From Parapedobacter sp035556095 (GTDB taxonomy: Bacteria > Bacteroidota > Bacteroidia > Sphingobacteriales > Sphingobacteriaceae), in assembly GCF_035556095.1 (NCBI RefSeq), contig NZ_DATMFT010000026.1, positions 150,097 to 214,096 on the forward strand: a DNA stretch of 64,000 nucleotides, written 5' to 3'. Under the pieces are notes generated by a model, which made no database searches, was not told the DNA's origin, and saw only the letters and a program-made list of their open reading frames with translations. The position numbers and the translations under genes were made by a program. This document shows, piece by piece, positions 1-9,900 of this stretch (position 1 is the stretch's first letter; each line of letters begins with the position of its first letter).

Positions 1-33
1 ACTGCGGCAGAGGCAGAAGGATGATAAAATCCC

Positions 34-41
34 TACCTTTG
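34..41 (+). promoter_or_regulatory. Bacteroidota -7 promoter box for the DedA gene
   Basis: The octamer TACCTTTG fits the Bacteroidota -7 consensus TAnnTTTG and lies about 28 bases before the ATG at 70. No clear -33 TTG is seen 20 bases upstream, so this is only half a promoter match. Confidence 0.4.
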
Positions 42-69
42 ACGGCATAATGAACAATAATAAATGTAG

Positions 70-672
70 ATGTTTGATGCGGAGGCGTTAATTCAATTTG
101 GTGGGCTACTGGTCATTCTCCTAGCAATTTATGCCCAGACCGGTATTTTTTTCTGTTTCTTTCTTCCGAGCGGAGCACCCCTTTTTATGGCGGGGGTATT
201 AATTGCTAATGGCTCGTTTGACCATAGTCTTTTCACGCTATGCACCATGGGCACCCTGGCCGCCTTACTGGGCAACATCACTGGGTATGCCATCGGTTAT
301 AAGGCGGGTCCGCTTTTATACCGCAAGCCCGATTCCGGATTTTTCAAAAAGCAGCATCTAACGGCTGCCGAGAACTTCTACAACAAATACGGTGCTTGGG
401 CGCTATCCATAGGTGTGTTTTTTCCGTTGATTCGCACGTTTGGACCCTTAGTTGCAGGTGCTATTCAACTGAAATTTAGCCGCGTTGTACTATTTACCTT
501 TCTGGGTTCACTTGGCTGGATCCTTTCGTTTGCAACTGCCGGCTATCTGATAGGAAGTATGCCGTTTTTACGTCCTTACCTCAATTATGTTGTCGCTGGT
601 ATCATCATACTTGTCACCGTACCAGTGGTAACTAACATCATCCGGGGATTTAAAAGGAAGAAACATGGTTAA
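70..672 (+). CDS. DedA/VTT-domain membrane protein
   Basis: This 200-residue polytopic protein fits the DedA (SNARE-associated / VTT domain) family at its usual length. Visible family traits are an early hydrophobic helix, the segment FFLPSGAPLFMAGVLIANG at about residues 31-49, a glycine-rich GNITGYAIGYKAGP stretch near 68-81, and a central FFPLIRTFGPLVAGA motif carrying the conserved arginine near 118-133. A hydrophobic helix and a basic tail (RGFKRKK) end it. Family members act in the inner membrane and are linked to lipid scrambling or flipping and to membrane homeostasis; the exact substrate here cannot be read from sequence. It stands alone, in front of a divergently unrelated acetyltransferase gene. 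Confidence 0.88.
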   Translation: MFDAEALIQFGGLLVILLAIYAQTGIFFCFFLPSGAPLFMAGVLIANGSFDHSLFTLCTMGTLAALLGNITGYAIGYKAGPLLYRKPDSGFFKKQHLTAAENFYNKYGAWALSIGVFFPLIRTFGPLVAGAIQLKFSRVVLFTFLGSLGWILSFATAGYLIGSMPFLRPYLNYVVAGIIILVTVPVVTNIIRGFKRKKHG

Positions 673-787
673 CCGGATTCCAACGCACTGCCACGCGCGG
701 ATGCGATCGTAGATTGAAAGCCATCATTCGGCTTCAGGTTCTTGTGCTTATAAGTTGATTATCGCATCGTGATTTAATCGGCTTTCT

Positions 788-795
788 TATTTTTG
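788..795 (+). promoter_or_regulatory. Bacteroidota -7 promoter box for the GNAT gene
   Basis: TATTTTTG matches TAnnTTTG and ends 19 bases before the ATG at 815. A transcript starting just downstream would include the ATG at 815 but barely reach the alternative TTG at 806, which favours 815 as the start. No convincing -33 box was found at the usual spacing. Confidence 0.45.
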
Positions 796-814
796 CAAAT
801 CAGCATTGAAATTA

Positions 815-1351
815 ATGGAATTGCCTTTCCCATTATTAACAACTACAAGGTTACGACTGCGACAAATCGAATCCTCCGATATTGCGCATATATACCGAGG
901 CCTCTCCGACCCGAAAGTAATAAAATATTACGGTGTGAGCTTCGACTCCCTACAAGCCACACAGGAACAGATGGAGTGGTTCCGGAACCTCGAACAAAAT
1001 AAAACAGGCATCTGGTGGGCTATTTGTTCGCCGGATAACCGGATATTTTATGGTGCCGGAGGCTTTAACGGCATAAGCCGGGAACACCGAAAAGCTGAAA
1101 TCGGATTTTGGCTGCTGCCTGACTTTTGGGGACAAGGCTTTATGCAGGAAGCATTCCCACTGATTTGCGGTTATGGATTTGAGCGCCTCGGCTTAAACCG
1201 AATTGAAGGGTTTGTTGACAGTGAAAACCTGAATTGCAAACGGGCCATCGAAAAGTTGGGATTTATACACGAAGGAACGATGCGGGAATGCGAGTTTAAA
1301 GAAGGCAGGTACCTAAACGTAGACATCTACTCGAAACTGAAAAAAAAATAA
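815..1351 (+). CDS. GNAT-family N-acetyltransferase (RimJ/RimL type)
   Basis: A 178-residue acetyltransferase of the RimJ/RimL branch, which moves acetyl from acetyl-CoA to an amino group. It shows the usual N-terminal TTRLRLRQIESSD strand, the EIGFWLLPDFWGQGFMQEA acetyl-CoA loop (Q/RxxGxG/A-like, here GQGFMQEA), and the late NLNCKRAIEKLGFIHEGTMRE motif typical of the subgroup, in which a side-chain asparagine and the KLGF turn are conserved. The substrate is unknown. I chose ATG 815 over TTG 806 because a -7 promoter box ends at 795 and the first three codons add nothing to the fold. It runs convergent to the S46 peptidase gene. Confidence 0.85.
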   Translation: MELPFPLLTTTRLRLRQIESSDIAHIYRGLSDPKVIKYYGVSFDSLQATQEQMEWFRNLEQNKTGIWWAICSPDNRIFYGAGGFNGISREHRKAEIGFWLLPDFWGQGFMQEAFPLICGYGFERLGLNRIEGFVDSENLNCKRAIEKLGFIHEGTMRECEFKEGRYLNVDIYSKLKKK

Positions 1352-1383
1352 CCCCAGCTCCTTTATGAAAAACGAGCCGGGGT
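1340..1383 (-). terminator. Hairpin terminator for the S46 peptidase gene (minus strand)
   Basis: Arms at 1351-1360 and 1374-1383 pair over ten positions with one mismatch and enclose a 13-base loop. Read on the minus strand, the stem is followed by a run of eight U residues (A-run at 1342-1349 on the plus strand), as expected for an intrinsic terminator of the gene starting at 3688. The plus-strand side has no U-run, so it would serve the GNAT gene weakly if at all. Confidence 0.55.
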
Positions 1384-1543
1384 ATAAAACATCTCTTGTG
1401 GAGATGCCGCCCCAATGGGGTTAGGGGCTATCAACCTAAACCTGCTGTAAATATAGCGAAAGTAATTCGCTCGCCAAAACGATTTCTTAAAAAAACTCAG
1501 CTATTCACCTCCGCCATTTTAACTTGCCGGGCATCTTTTTACA

Positions 1544-3688
1544 TCAATCTGCTAGCGTCATTTCGTCGACCAAATGGCCTGCACCAGCGAACTTGTCGAT
1601 AACAAAGAGCACGTAACGTATATCGACCGCGATGGTACGCTGCAGCTCGTCATCGAAGATGACATCGCCGGCCATGGCTTCGATGTTGCCGTCAAATGCG
1701 ATACCGATCAGTTCACCTTTGCCGTTCAGCACGGGCGAGCCGGAGTTACCACCCGTGATGTCATTGTCCGTCAGGAAATTGATGGGCAGGTTGCCTTCGC
1801 GGTCGGCATAGCGCCCGTAATCACGCTGTTCGTACAATTCCCTCAACCGATCGGGAAGGTCAAATTCCTCGTCGCCGGGTTGGTACTTGGCAATGGTGCC
1901 TTTCAGTGTCGTGAAATAATTGGCGCTGGCATCGTTGCTGGGATCGGGCGGCAACGGATTGATTTTGCCGTAGGTGAGACGCAGCGTGCTGTTTGCATCT
2001 GGATAATATTTCTTTTTCGGATTCCGTTTGCGCGTTCCCTCCACATACAGGCGGAAGGCCCGCTGGAAGCGCCCTTGAAGCTCTTGCTCCTCAGGCGACG
2101 TTTGCCGGTAGCGGTTGAGTAGCGCGGTCGACAGCTTATACAGCGGATCGTTCTGCAGGGCGAGCGTATCGGGCTGGGCTAGAAACCCATCAACCCGCTC
2201 GCGGCTTGCGAAGAGACTGGTTTGGAATGCTGCGTCGATGTATCCCGACAAATCGCCATGATGCTGTTGATAAAGCGAATCGATATACGGCGGAACGCCG
2301 CCCTCGGTCGCTTTTTCGGCATACAGGTTCAACAGTGCGGCCAGTACATCGCGCTCCAAGGGCAAGTATAGATCGCCATACGTGCCCTCTAGGTTAGCGT
2401 TAATCCGCTCGGCAACTTCTTTACGCTTGGCGTCATTCTGGGCGGCATAGTACGCCAGCGCATTGCCCAACGAATACGGCAACGCCGCGAAGGTACTGGA
2501 TCGCAGCAGTCCAACCAGGTAATTGTCGTGCCGGGCTCCCAGATCGGTTTCCTTATAATAGTTGTTGATGTCGTTGATGACCGAACCGTACCGTTCGCGG
2601 TTACGCCGCTTGTGCGCCCACTTGTCGAACCGGGATTCTTCAGCCGCTTTGATACTGGCGGTGCGGTGCTGGGTGAGCGCGTCGATCATCCCCTGCCGGT
2701 TTTTCCAGTAATTGGCGACCTGCGAATACTTGGACGCGTAGTCGAGCTTGACTTTCGGGTCGGCGTCCATGTACTTCTTCATTTGGTCCATGCCGACCTT
2801 GGAGGCTTCCACCCAGGCCGGATAGGCAAAGTTCACGTTCTGTTCTACCCCACCCGACGGCATCCAACGGTTCGTACGGCCCGGATAACCCAGGATCATC
2901 GCGAAGTCATTTTCGGTATACCCGTTCAAGCTGACCGTGAGGTGGTGCTTCGGCTTCAGCGGCACATTGCCTGCCGAATACGGGGCCGGATTGCCGTCTT
3001 TATCCGCATATACCCGGAACAGGGAGAAGTCGCCGGTATGGCGGGGCCACTCCCAATTGTCCGTATCGCCCCCGAACTTGCCAATACTGTTCGGCGGTGT
3101 ACCCACCAGCCGCACGTCGGGATAGTCCTGATATACGAAGTAATAGTATTCATTGCCCTCGTAAAACGAGCGGACGGAAACCGTGTATTTTCCACCTTCG
3201 TTGTTTTCCTGCTCGATTTTGGCAATCTCGCGATTGATGGCCTTTTCGCGCTCGGCTTCACTCACCGCATCATCCACAACGCCGAGTATCCGCTGGGTAA
3301 CATCGTCCATGCGGACAAAAAAGCGCACAGAGAGTTCGTCGGGCTTGAGCTCCTGCTGCTTTGTAGCTGCCCAAAATCCATTGGTGAGATAGTTGTTCTC
3401 TGGCGAGGAAAGCGCTGCGATGGCGCCGTAGCCGCAATGGTGATTTGTCAACACCAAGCCCTGCCCCGAAACAATCTCAGCAGTGCATCCGCCACCGAAC
3501 TGTACGATGGCGTCTTTGATGCTGGAATGGTTGATGCTGTAGATTTCTTCGGCAGTGAGCTGAAGACCCATCTTCTGCATATCGCGCTCGTTGAGGCGCT
3601 CCAAGTGCATAAGAAACCACATACCTTCGTCGGCAAACGCGCTGAATCTTACGGATACAACCAGTATTAATACAATGATTTTTTTCAT
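1544..3688 (-). CDS. S46 family dipeptidyl-peptidase (DPP7-like)
   Basis: This 714-residue secreted serine peptidase belongs to family S46, which removes dipeptides from peptide N-termini in the periplasm and is typical of Bacteroidota peptide users. The catalytic histidine lies in VLTNHHCGYG (about residue 84) and the nucleophile in DITGGNSGSP (about residue 649). The specificity segment reads IAFDGNIEA; a glycine after FD is what DPP7-type enzymes (hydrophobic P1) carry, where DPP11 has arginine. The start is set at 3688, giving MKKIIVLILVVSVRFSAFA as a signal peptide; an upstream in-frame ATG at 3712 would only bury it. A promoter is seen at 3760-3790 and a terminator after the stop. Confidence 0.92.
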   Translation of the reverse strand: MKKIIVLILVVSVRFSAFADEGMWFLMHLERLNERDMQKMGLQLTAEEIYSINHSSIKDAIVQFGGGCTAEIVSGQGLVLTNHHCGYGAIAALSSPENNYLTNGFWAATKQQELKPDELSVRFFVRMDDVTQRILGVVDDAVSEAEREKAINREIAKIEQENNEGGKYTVSVRSFYEGNEYYYFVYQDYPDVRLVGTPPNSIGKFGGDTDNWEWPRHTGDFSLFRVYADKDGNPAPYSAGNVPLKPKHHLTVSLNGYTENDFAMILGYPGRTNRWMPSGGVEQNVNFAYPAWVEASKVGMDQMKKYMDADPKVKLDYASKYSQVANYWKNRQGMIDALTQHRTASIKAAEESRFDKWAHKRRNRERYGSVINDINNYYKETDLGARHDNYLVGLLRSSTFAALPYSLGNALAYYAAQNDAKRKEVAERINANLEGTYGDLYLPLERDVLAALLNLYAEKATEGGVPPYIDSLYQQHHGDLSGYIDAAFQTSLFASRERVDGFLAQPDTLALQNDPLYKLSTALLNRYRQTSPEEQELQGRFQRAFRLYVEGTRKRNPKKKYYPDANSTLRLTYGKINPLPPDPSNDASANYFTTLKGTIAKYQPGDEEFDLPDRLRELYEQRDYGRYADREGNLPINFLTDNDITGGNSGSPVLNGKGELIGIAFDGNIEAMAGDVIFDDELQRTIAVDIRYVLFVIDKFAGAGHLVDEMTLAD

Positions 3689-3759
3689 CACAAATCGAAT
3701 AGTGTTTTGCATATATGTTCGCTATGCTTCCGAAGGGCTCGGAAGTTCATGTGCGTGGG

Positions 3760-3790
3760 CAAAGCTACGGATACCCCGCCAATCATACAA
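3760..3790 (-). promoter_or_regulatory. Promoter of the S46 peptidase gene
   Basis: On the minus strand TAGCTTTG (3767-3760) matches TAnnTTTG, and a -33 TTG (3790-3788) precedes it by exactly 20 bases. It lies 71 bases upstream of the start at 3688. Confidence 0.5.
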
Positions 3791-3858
3791 TAGCGCAGCC
3801 TCCGGATTTTCGGGGCAAAATTTAAATCCATACCTTTAACCAAACGAACGATGACACG

Positions 3859-5064
3859 ATGACTAGATTACTTTGTACGTTGTTGGGGCTGTTGATAAGC
3901 TTAAACGCATTGCATGCCCAATTAAAATATGCCAACGATTTTATCGAAACCGGTGCTGAACAAACTGCACGCTACATTGATAAACTCAAGGGTAAGCGGG
4001 TTGCCTTGGTGGCCAACCAAACCAGTGTAATCGGCAGCACGCATCTACTGGATAGCCTATTAAAACGGGGCATAAGTGTGACCAAGGTTTTCGGCCCGGA
4101 GCATGGCTTCCGGGGGAATGCGAGTAATGGTACCGAGGTTTCAGACGAGGTCGATCCGGCCACGGGTGTGAAGATCATATCCCTTTACGGAAAAAAGAAA
4201 AAGCCAAGCAAAGAAGACCTAGCCGACGTGGATATCGTCGTCTTCGACATCCAGGACGTGGGCTGTAGATTCTATACCAACATCAATACGTTGAGGGACG
4301 TGATGGAGTCTTGCGCAAAATATGGCAAAGAACTGATGATTCTCGACCGACCAAATCCAAATGCCTATTTGATAGATGGCCCTATTTTGGATATGGACCT
4401 GAAATCCGGAATCGGACAGTTTCCCATACCGATAAGCCATGGCTTGACCGTAGCGGAATTTGCACAGATGGTAAATGGCGAAGGATGGCTCGAAAATAAC
4501 CTAAAATGCAAACTTGATATCATAAAAAACGCCAACTACCATCATGGCTTGTTGTACAAGCTACCTGTAAACCCATCGCCGAACCTTAATACGGAAGCCA
4601 GCATCCTCCTCTATCCGTCTACATGCCTCTTTGAAGGTGTAGCGCTGAACCATGGTCGCGGTACGGATTATCCTTTTACGGTAATCGGCGGGCCGCTATT
4701 TAAAGGAATATACGACTTTTCTTTTACGCCCGTGTCCAAGCCGGGTATGGCCGAAGATCCCATTTACCAGAACCAAACCTGCTATGGCTTGGACTTACGT
4801 GATTATGACCTGGAAGAACTGGTTAAGTCCGGAAAAATAAACCTGGCGTGGATGATCGAACTGTATTCCAAATTTCCGGATAAAGCTAAATTTTTCGATC
4901 GGAGCATCCATAGGCAAATCGGCAACATAGATTACCTCGCCGGCGTTGCTGAGTTCAAGAAGCAAATCGCGTCTGGCAAATCGGAAGCGGAAATCCGCAA
5001 GACTTGGGAACCTGGCTTGGATGCCTATAAAAAGATGAGGAAGAAATATCTACTCTATGAATAG
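3859..5064 (+). CDS. namZ: DUF1343 exo-beta-N-acetylmuramidase (NamZ-like)
   Basis: A 401-residue exported protein of the DUF1343 family, whose studied members (NamZ) release terminal N-acetylmuramic acid from peptidoglycan fragments. The N-terminus is a signal peptide ending near HAQ (residue 21). Family hallmarks visible are GKRVALVANQTS (45-56), VFGPEHGFRG (77-86), the DVGCRFYTNINTL region (about 133-145), LDRPNPN near 166 and LNHGRGTDYPF near 270. It would act in the periplasm in cell-wall salvage. It is convergent with glucokinase at a 33-base gap; a sugar kinase next to a muramidase is suggestive of sugar salvage but the two are not in one operon. Confidence 0.85.
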   Translation: MTRLLCTLLGLLISLNALHAQLKYANDFIETGAEQTARYIDKLKGKRVALVANQTSVIGSTHLLDSLLKRGISVTKVFGPEHGFRGNASNGTEVSDEVDPATGVKIISLYGKKKKPSKEDLADVDIVVFDIQDVGCRFYTNINTLRDVMESCAKYGKELMILDRPNPNAYLIDGPILDMDLKSGIGQFPIPISHGLTVAEFAQMVNGEGWLENNLKCKLDIIKNANYHHGLLYKLPVNPSPNLNTEASILLYPSTCLFEGVALNHGRGTDYPFTVIGGPLFKGIYDFSFTPVSKPGMAEDPIYQNQTCYGLDLRDYDLEELVKSGKINLAWMIELYSKFPDKAKFFDRSIHRQIGNIDYLAGVAEFKKQIASGKSEAEIRKTWEPGLDAYKKMRKKYLLYE

Positions 5065-5097
5065 CATAGCCATTCCCACACGGACCGAAGATAAAAG

Positions 5098-6141
5098 TTA
5101 TTCGGGCTGTCGTCCATAGGCACCATAAAAGGCGGCACCGATGAGCGCAGCCTTGCTATTCAATATCACTTTTATAGGTACGTTCTCCAACAATTCTTCC
5201 ATATCAGCGTTTCGGACAAACTGCTGGCGGAACAGTGTTTTTCGCAACAACGGGTAAATCCGGGGCGGTATGCCACCACCGAGCAGGATGCCACCTGTGG
5301 CCTTGTGTTTAAGCGCCAAGCTTGCTGCTTCTCGCCCCATATAGCTCACAAACAACGCCATCGCCTCGATACAGGTGGCGTCTAATTCACGCATGGCCGC
5401 ATGGCTGACCACGGCCGCTGGATTACTGTCATTCTTGAAATTTTCGGTTAGCCAAGCCGGCTCTTTATGCCCCTTTACATCGCGAAGAAAACGGTAAATA
5501 CGGTAAATACCGGGACCCGAAACTACGTGTTCCCAACTCACGATACCGAGTTCGTCTTTCAGATGCGCATAAAGCTCCAAATCAAGCGCTGTTTGGGGTG
5601 CAAAATCACTGTGTCCACCCTCTGTGGCAAATGGCCGGTAAGCATGGCCATCCCAAAAAAGTCCGGCCTCACCCAGCCCCGTGCCCGGAGCCAAGATGGC
5701 CATGTTGCCTATGGAGCGTTCTCCACGGTCAAATATAGTGGCTACATCATCCTGAACCAGTCCCGCAAGTCCGTATGCAGTGGCCTCCAGGTCGTTGATA
5801 AGCACAACCTGGTCAATGCCAAAATGACGTTGCAATTGATGGCCGTCGAGCTCCCAAGCCAAGTTAGTCAACTTCACTTGGTTGTTCGAGACAGGACCAG
5901 CAACACCGATGGATAACACAGAAGGGGTCTCTTGATCGCCGTCGAGAAATTTTGCAACCATCTCCTCAAAGGTAGCCCCTCCCTTTGAAGGAACGGTAGC
6001 CTCCCGCAAAAGTACGGGTGCATCGTCTTGTACTTCAAATAAACCCAAACTGGTTTTGGTGCCACCAATGTCTGCTGCTAGGATATTTTCCCCATGAAAA
6101 TCGGGTTTCCCACGTTGGGGTAAATGCAGTGAATAACTCAT
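5098..6141 (-). CDS. glk: Glucokinase (Glk family)
   Basis: A 347-residue ATP-dependent glucokinase, converting glucose to glucose-6-phosphate in the cytoplasm. It has the phosphate-binding AADIGGTKTSLGLF (about 22-35), the GVAGPV motif, VVLINDLEATAYGL with the catalytic aspartate, the APGTGLGEAGL loop and TEGGHSDFAP, the signature of the Glk branch rather than ROK (no CxCGxxGC zinc motif). ATG 6141 gives the standard length. It reads away from the truncated DUF488 gene across a 107-base intergenic region. Confidence 0.88.
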   Translation of the reverse strand: MSYSLHLPQRGKPDFHGENILAADIGGTKTSLGLFEVQDDAPVLLREATVPSKGGATFEEMVAKFLDGDQETPSVLSIGVAGPVSNNQVKLTNLAWELDGHQLQRHFGIDQVVLINDLEATAYGLAGLVQDDVATIFDRGERSIGNMAILAPGTGLGEAGLFWDGHAYRPFATEGGHSDFAPQTALDLELYAHLKDELGIVSWEHVVSGPGIYRIYRFLRDVKGHKEPAWLTENFKNDSNPAAVVSHAAMRELDATCIEAMALFVSYMGREAASLALKHKATGGILLGGGIPPRIYPLLRKTLFRQQFVRNADMEELLENVPIKVILNSKAALIGAAFYGAYGRQPE

Positions 6142-6248
6142 GGTTCCTCTTAATTAAGTGTGATAGCGATATCTTTACCCGTCTAATATACTTATTAATA
6201 ACAATGATACCAACACAAACAATCCCGCCAATCGTCCGTTAGCTAGTT

Positions 6249-6482
6249 GTGAAACCATTCGAAAAACAGGTCGTATATACCGTCGGACATTCCAATCACA
6301 GTTTGGACGACTTTATGGCGATGCTGCAATCTTTTGCCATCAAAACCTTGGTTGATATACGAAGATTTCCGGGTTCGCGGAAATATCCACGGTTTAACCA
6401 GGAAAGTCTGGAACCTATACGACTCCCGCAAGGACCGTGGGCGATCGCGTCGTCTATTCAGACGATTAGTATAAAATCATAG
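6249..6482 (+). pseudogene. Truncated DUF488 gene
   Basis: About 55 residues from VVYTVGHSNHSLDDFMAML to VDIRRFPGSRKYPRFNQESL match the N-terminus of DUF488 proteins, which are normally two to three times longer. After residue 57 the frame turns into an unrelated short tail and stops, and neither other plus frame recovers a DUF488 C-terminus. The only start is GTG at 6249. It is followed after 12 bases by the DUF2945 gene. I read it as a remnant left by a deletion; a sequencing error alone would not explain the missing downstream sequence. Confidence 0.65.
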
Positions 6483-6494
6483 AAAACTGTCATC

Positions 6495-6704
6495 ATGGCT
6501 AAAAAGTTTAAAGTCGGCGACAAAGTACGCTGGAATTCGGAAGCCGGTCACGTATCAGACACCATCATCAAGGTGCACACCACGGATTTCGATTACAAAG
6601 GTTATACCCATCATGCTACCGACGCAGATCCACAGTATGAGATCAAAAGCGACAAATCGGATCATATCGCTGCGCACAAAGGCACTGCCCTGACCAAAAA
6701 ATAA
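6495..6704 (+). CDS. DUF2945 small protein
   Basis: A 69-residue soluble protein with the compact pattern of DUF2945: KKFKVGDKVRWNSEAGHVSDTIIKVHTTDF, then HHATDADPQYEIKSDKSDHIAAHKGTALTKK. The family folds as a small beta barrel and is sometimes labelled hypervirulence-associated; its biochemical role is unknown. It sits 12 bases after the DUF488 remnant; both families are often found among small stress-related genes, which is context and not proof of function. Confidence 0.82.
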   Translation: MAKKFKVGDKVRWNSEAGHVSDTIIKVHTTDFDYKGYTHHATDADPQYEIKSDKSDHIAAHKGTALTKK

Positions 6705-6902
6705 AAGTGGATGATCCCAAACTTTTAGCGAAATTAATGGTTTTTTCTTACGTTTATTGAAATCATTATAAAGGTAAAATAGCTAATGAAAAGACGATTG
6801 AGTTTCTTGTGATTTTCTGATTTTTAATTAAAAGTTTTGCTTACGGATATATTTCCCGTACGACTGCTATTTTTACGAACTACATATTCAAATCAGGAAA
6901 TA

Positions 6903-9900
6903 ATGGAGCTGGAAGAAGAGCATGGCGACACAAGAGAAAAGGGGGTGCAGAAGGCTTTGCGCCGAAGTGAAGAACGATTAGCGGAAAGCAACGATCTCCT
7001 AAGAGCTACCATCGACAGCTCGATGGACATGATCCAGGTGTTTAAGGCCGTGCGGAATAAACAGCACGAAATAGTAGATTTTATTTGGGTATTGAACAAC
7101 AAGGCTGCAGAAACCGTATACGGTGATGTTATTGGGAAGAGCCTGTTGACCCTTAACCCCGGCGTAATAACAGAAGGTATCTTTGATGCATTCAAAGAAG
7201 TAGTGGAAACTGGAATTCCGCAACAATATGAAAAGCATTATTTACATGAACAATTTGACGGTTGGTTTCACCAATCCATCGTGAAGCTGCACGATGGTGT
7301 GACCACAACAACGGCCACCATCACCGAACGCAAAGAGGCGGAAGAAGAAGTCATCAGGCTAAAAGATGAAATAGCACAGCGGGCCACCGATAAATACTAT
7401 TCGCTTTTTAATTCCATCGACGACAGTTTTCATATCATTGAACTTACTTTTGATGAGTGGGGCCGAGTTGCAGATTTTCGCTATCTCGAAACCAATCAGG
7501 CATTTCAACAACACTTCGGCCTAAAAAATGTATCGGGAAAGCTTGCAAGTGAGGCGACCCCCGGAGTAGAAGACGATTGGATGGACGCGTGTGCGAAAAT
7601 AGTTCGGACAGGCGAGCCGTTGCGTATAGCGCATTACAATACACTTACCGACCGATGGTATTCTACGTATGGGTTTCGGATTTCAAGCAAAGGTAACCCA
7701 CAGATTGCTGTACTTTCTACTGATATCACAGAGCGGAAACGCCACAAACAGCGCCAGACCTATCTGGTAAAACTCACCAACGCCCTTAGTCCGCTTGCTG
7801 ACGCAGCAGAAATTGAAGGTATTGCTTGCCGGTTACTTGGTGAGGAACTTAAAGCAGGTAGGGTGTTTTATTCAGCAATCAACGAACCGGAAAATCAGGT
7901 GAAAATAACCCAGGATTACCGCAGCGAAAGTTTGCCCTCATTAGCCGGAACACATCCGCTGTCTACTTATTCTTGGGCAATACCGCTTTATTACGAAGGA
8001 AACCCCATCATCATTAACGATGTATACCATACGGATTTAATTCCGCCTGCCGACTTGCCGGCCATGGAAAAGAACCAGGTTATTTCATGTGGCGTCACCC
8101 CTATTATTAAAAATGGCGTTTTGGTCGGTACGCTTACGGCCTCCGAACCTACCCCCCGCAAATGGAGGGAATACGAAGTAGCGCTGCTTACGGAAACGGC
8201 AGAACGCATTTGGGATGCGACAGAAAGAGTTAAAGCTGAAAAACGATCAGCAAAAGAGCTGGAAGATTCTAAAAAACTGCAGGAAATCAGCAAGCACTTG
8301 ATTGAAGCAGATGACGTTGACTCGTTGTACGATGCATTGTTGATGTCTGCTATTGAAATCATGGACGCAGATTGCGCAAGCATACAAGTGCTGCTACCTG
8401 AAAAAACGGAATTGTATCTGTTGGCGCACACGGGGTTCCATCCAAATTCAGCAGCACATTGGGAATACGTGGGGATAAACTCTTCGTCTACTTGTGGAAA
8501 AGCGCTGTCATCGGGCGAACGGGTTGTCGTAAGTGATATCGAGGACTCATTTGTAAAATCAGGCAAGGAGGACTTCAATGCTTATCGTCAATCTGGTATC
8601 TCCGCTATACAATCGACGCCGCTCATCAGCCGTACCGGAAATCGGGTCGGTATGATTTCAACGCATTGGAAACACGTACATACGCCTTCCGCCCGTCAGT
8701 TAAATTTGTTCGATGTGCTTGCACGGCAAGCGGCAGACCTCATCGAAAGAAGACAGACGGAAAATGCGTTGCTGGTCAACGAAGAGCGCATGCGTTTCTT
8801 GAAAGAAGCTTACCAGTCGGTAGTTGATGGAAAATCGCTCGCGGAGTCTCTCCATATACTATCGAAACTTGCAGTCAAGGAAACATCCGGTGAAGCAAGA
8901 ACGGCCTTTTATGTCGCCAACGCTCAAGGGACCGAACTACATACCATCCGTGGTGCCGGTAATATGCCAGCCGAATATGCCGATGAAATAGACGGTTTTC
9001 TTATCGGCTTCGACTCACTTGCCTGCGGGCTGGCAGTCCCCACCGGCGAGCCGGTTATTACAACAGATGTGCGTGGAGAACCCCTATGGGAACCGTGGCT
9101 GTTCATTGCTGAAAAATATGATTATCGTGGCTGTTGGTCTTTCCCCATTAAAACAAAAGACAACCAAGCCATGGGCGCTTTTGCCATGTATTTCAGAGAT
9201 CCACGCAAGGCAAGCTTTAAGGATATCGTACTGGCCGATATCGTGACGCAAAGTGCTGCCTTGATTATTTCCAACTATACCGATATCCAAGAGCGCGAAC
9301 GTGCAGAACAGGCATTGCGTGAAAGTGAAGCCCAGTTAAGGCAGTCGTTGAAATTGCGCGATGAATTTATAGGCGTGGCTAGCCATGAGCTCAAAACGCC
9401 GGTGACCAGCATGAAAGCTTATGCAGAAATTGTACAGGAAAGACTGGATGAAATAGGCCTTAAAGATGACGTGGATTTACTTTCGAAACTCAATACGCAG
9501 GTAGATCGTCTCACCGCATTGATCAACAACTTATTGGATACAACCAAGATTTCGGAAGGTCAATTGCAATTGAGCCCCGAAGAACTTAACATCAATGAGC
9601 TTCTGCACGAACGGATTGGAGAAATTGAACGAACATGCAATCACCGGTTTAACGCGCAGCTACAGGACATACCAACGGTTATGGCCGACCCCGAGCGCAT
9701 TGGGCAGGTGGTTACCAACCTGTTATCAAATGCCGTCAAATATTCACCAAAAGGCTCAACAATTTCGGTTGCCAGCACGCGGGGCCCTGATGGAATTGTT
9801 GTGAGCGTACGGGATAATGGGTATGGTATTCCCAAAGCCGACCTCAAAAAAGTATTCGATAAGTTTTTCAGGGTGACCGCCAACAACATGGATACGTTTC

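Noticed and set aside
793..1002. Alternative frame at the start of the GNAT gene
   Set aside because: It is out of frame with the clear acetyltransferase and has no domain.
2528..3670. Long open plus-strand frame (380 codons) inside the S46 peptidase gene
   Set aside because: It is the antisense shadow of a well-supported peptidase gene and has no recognisable domain.
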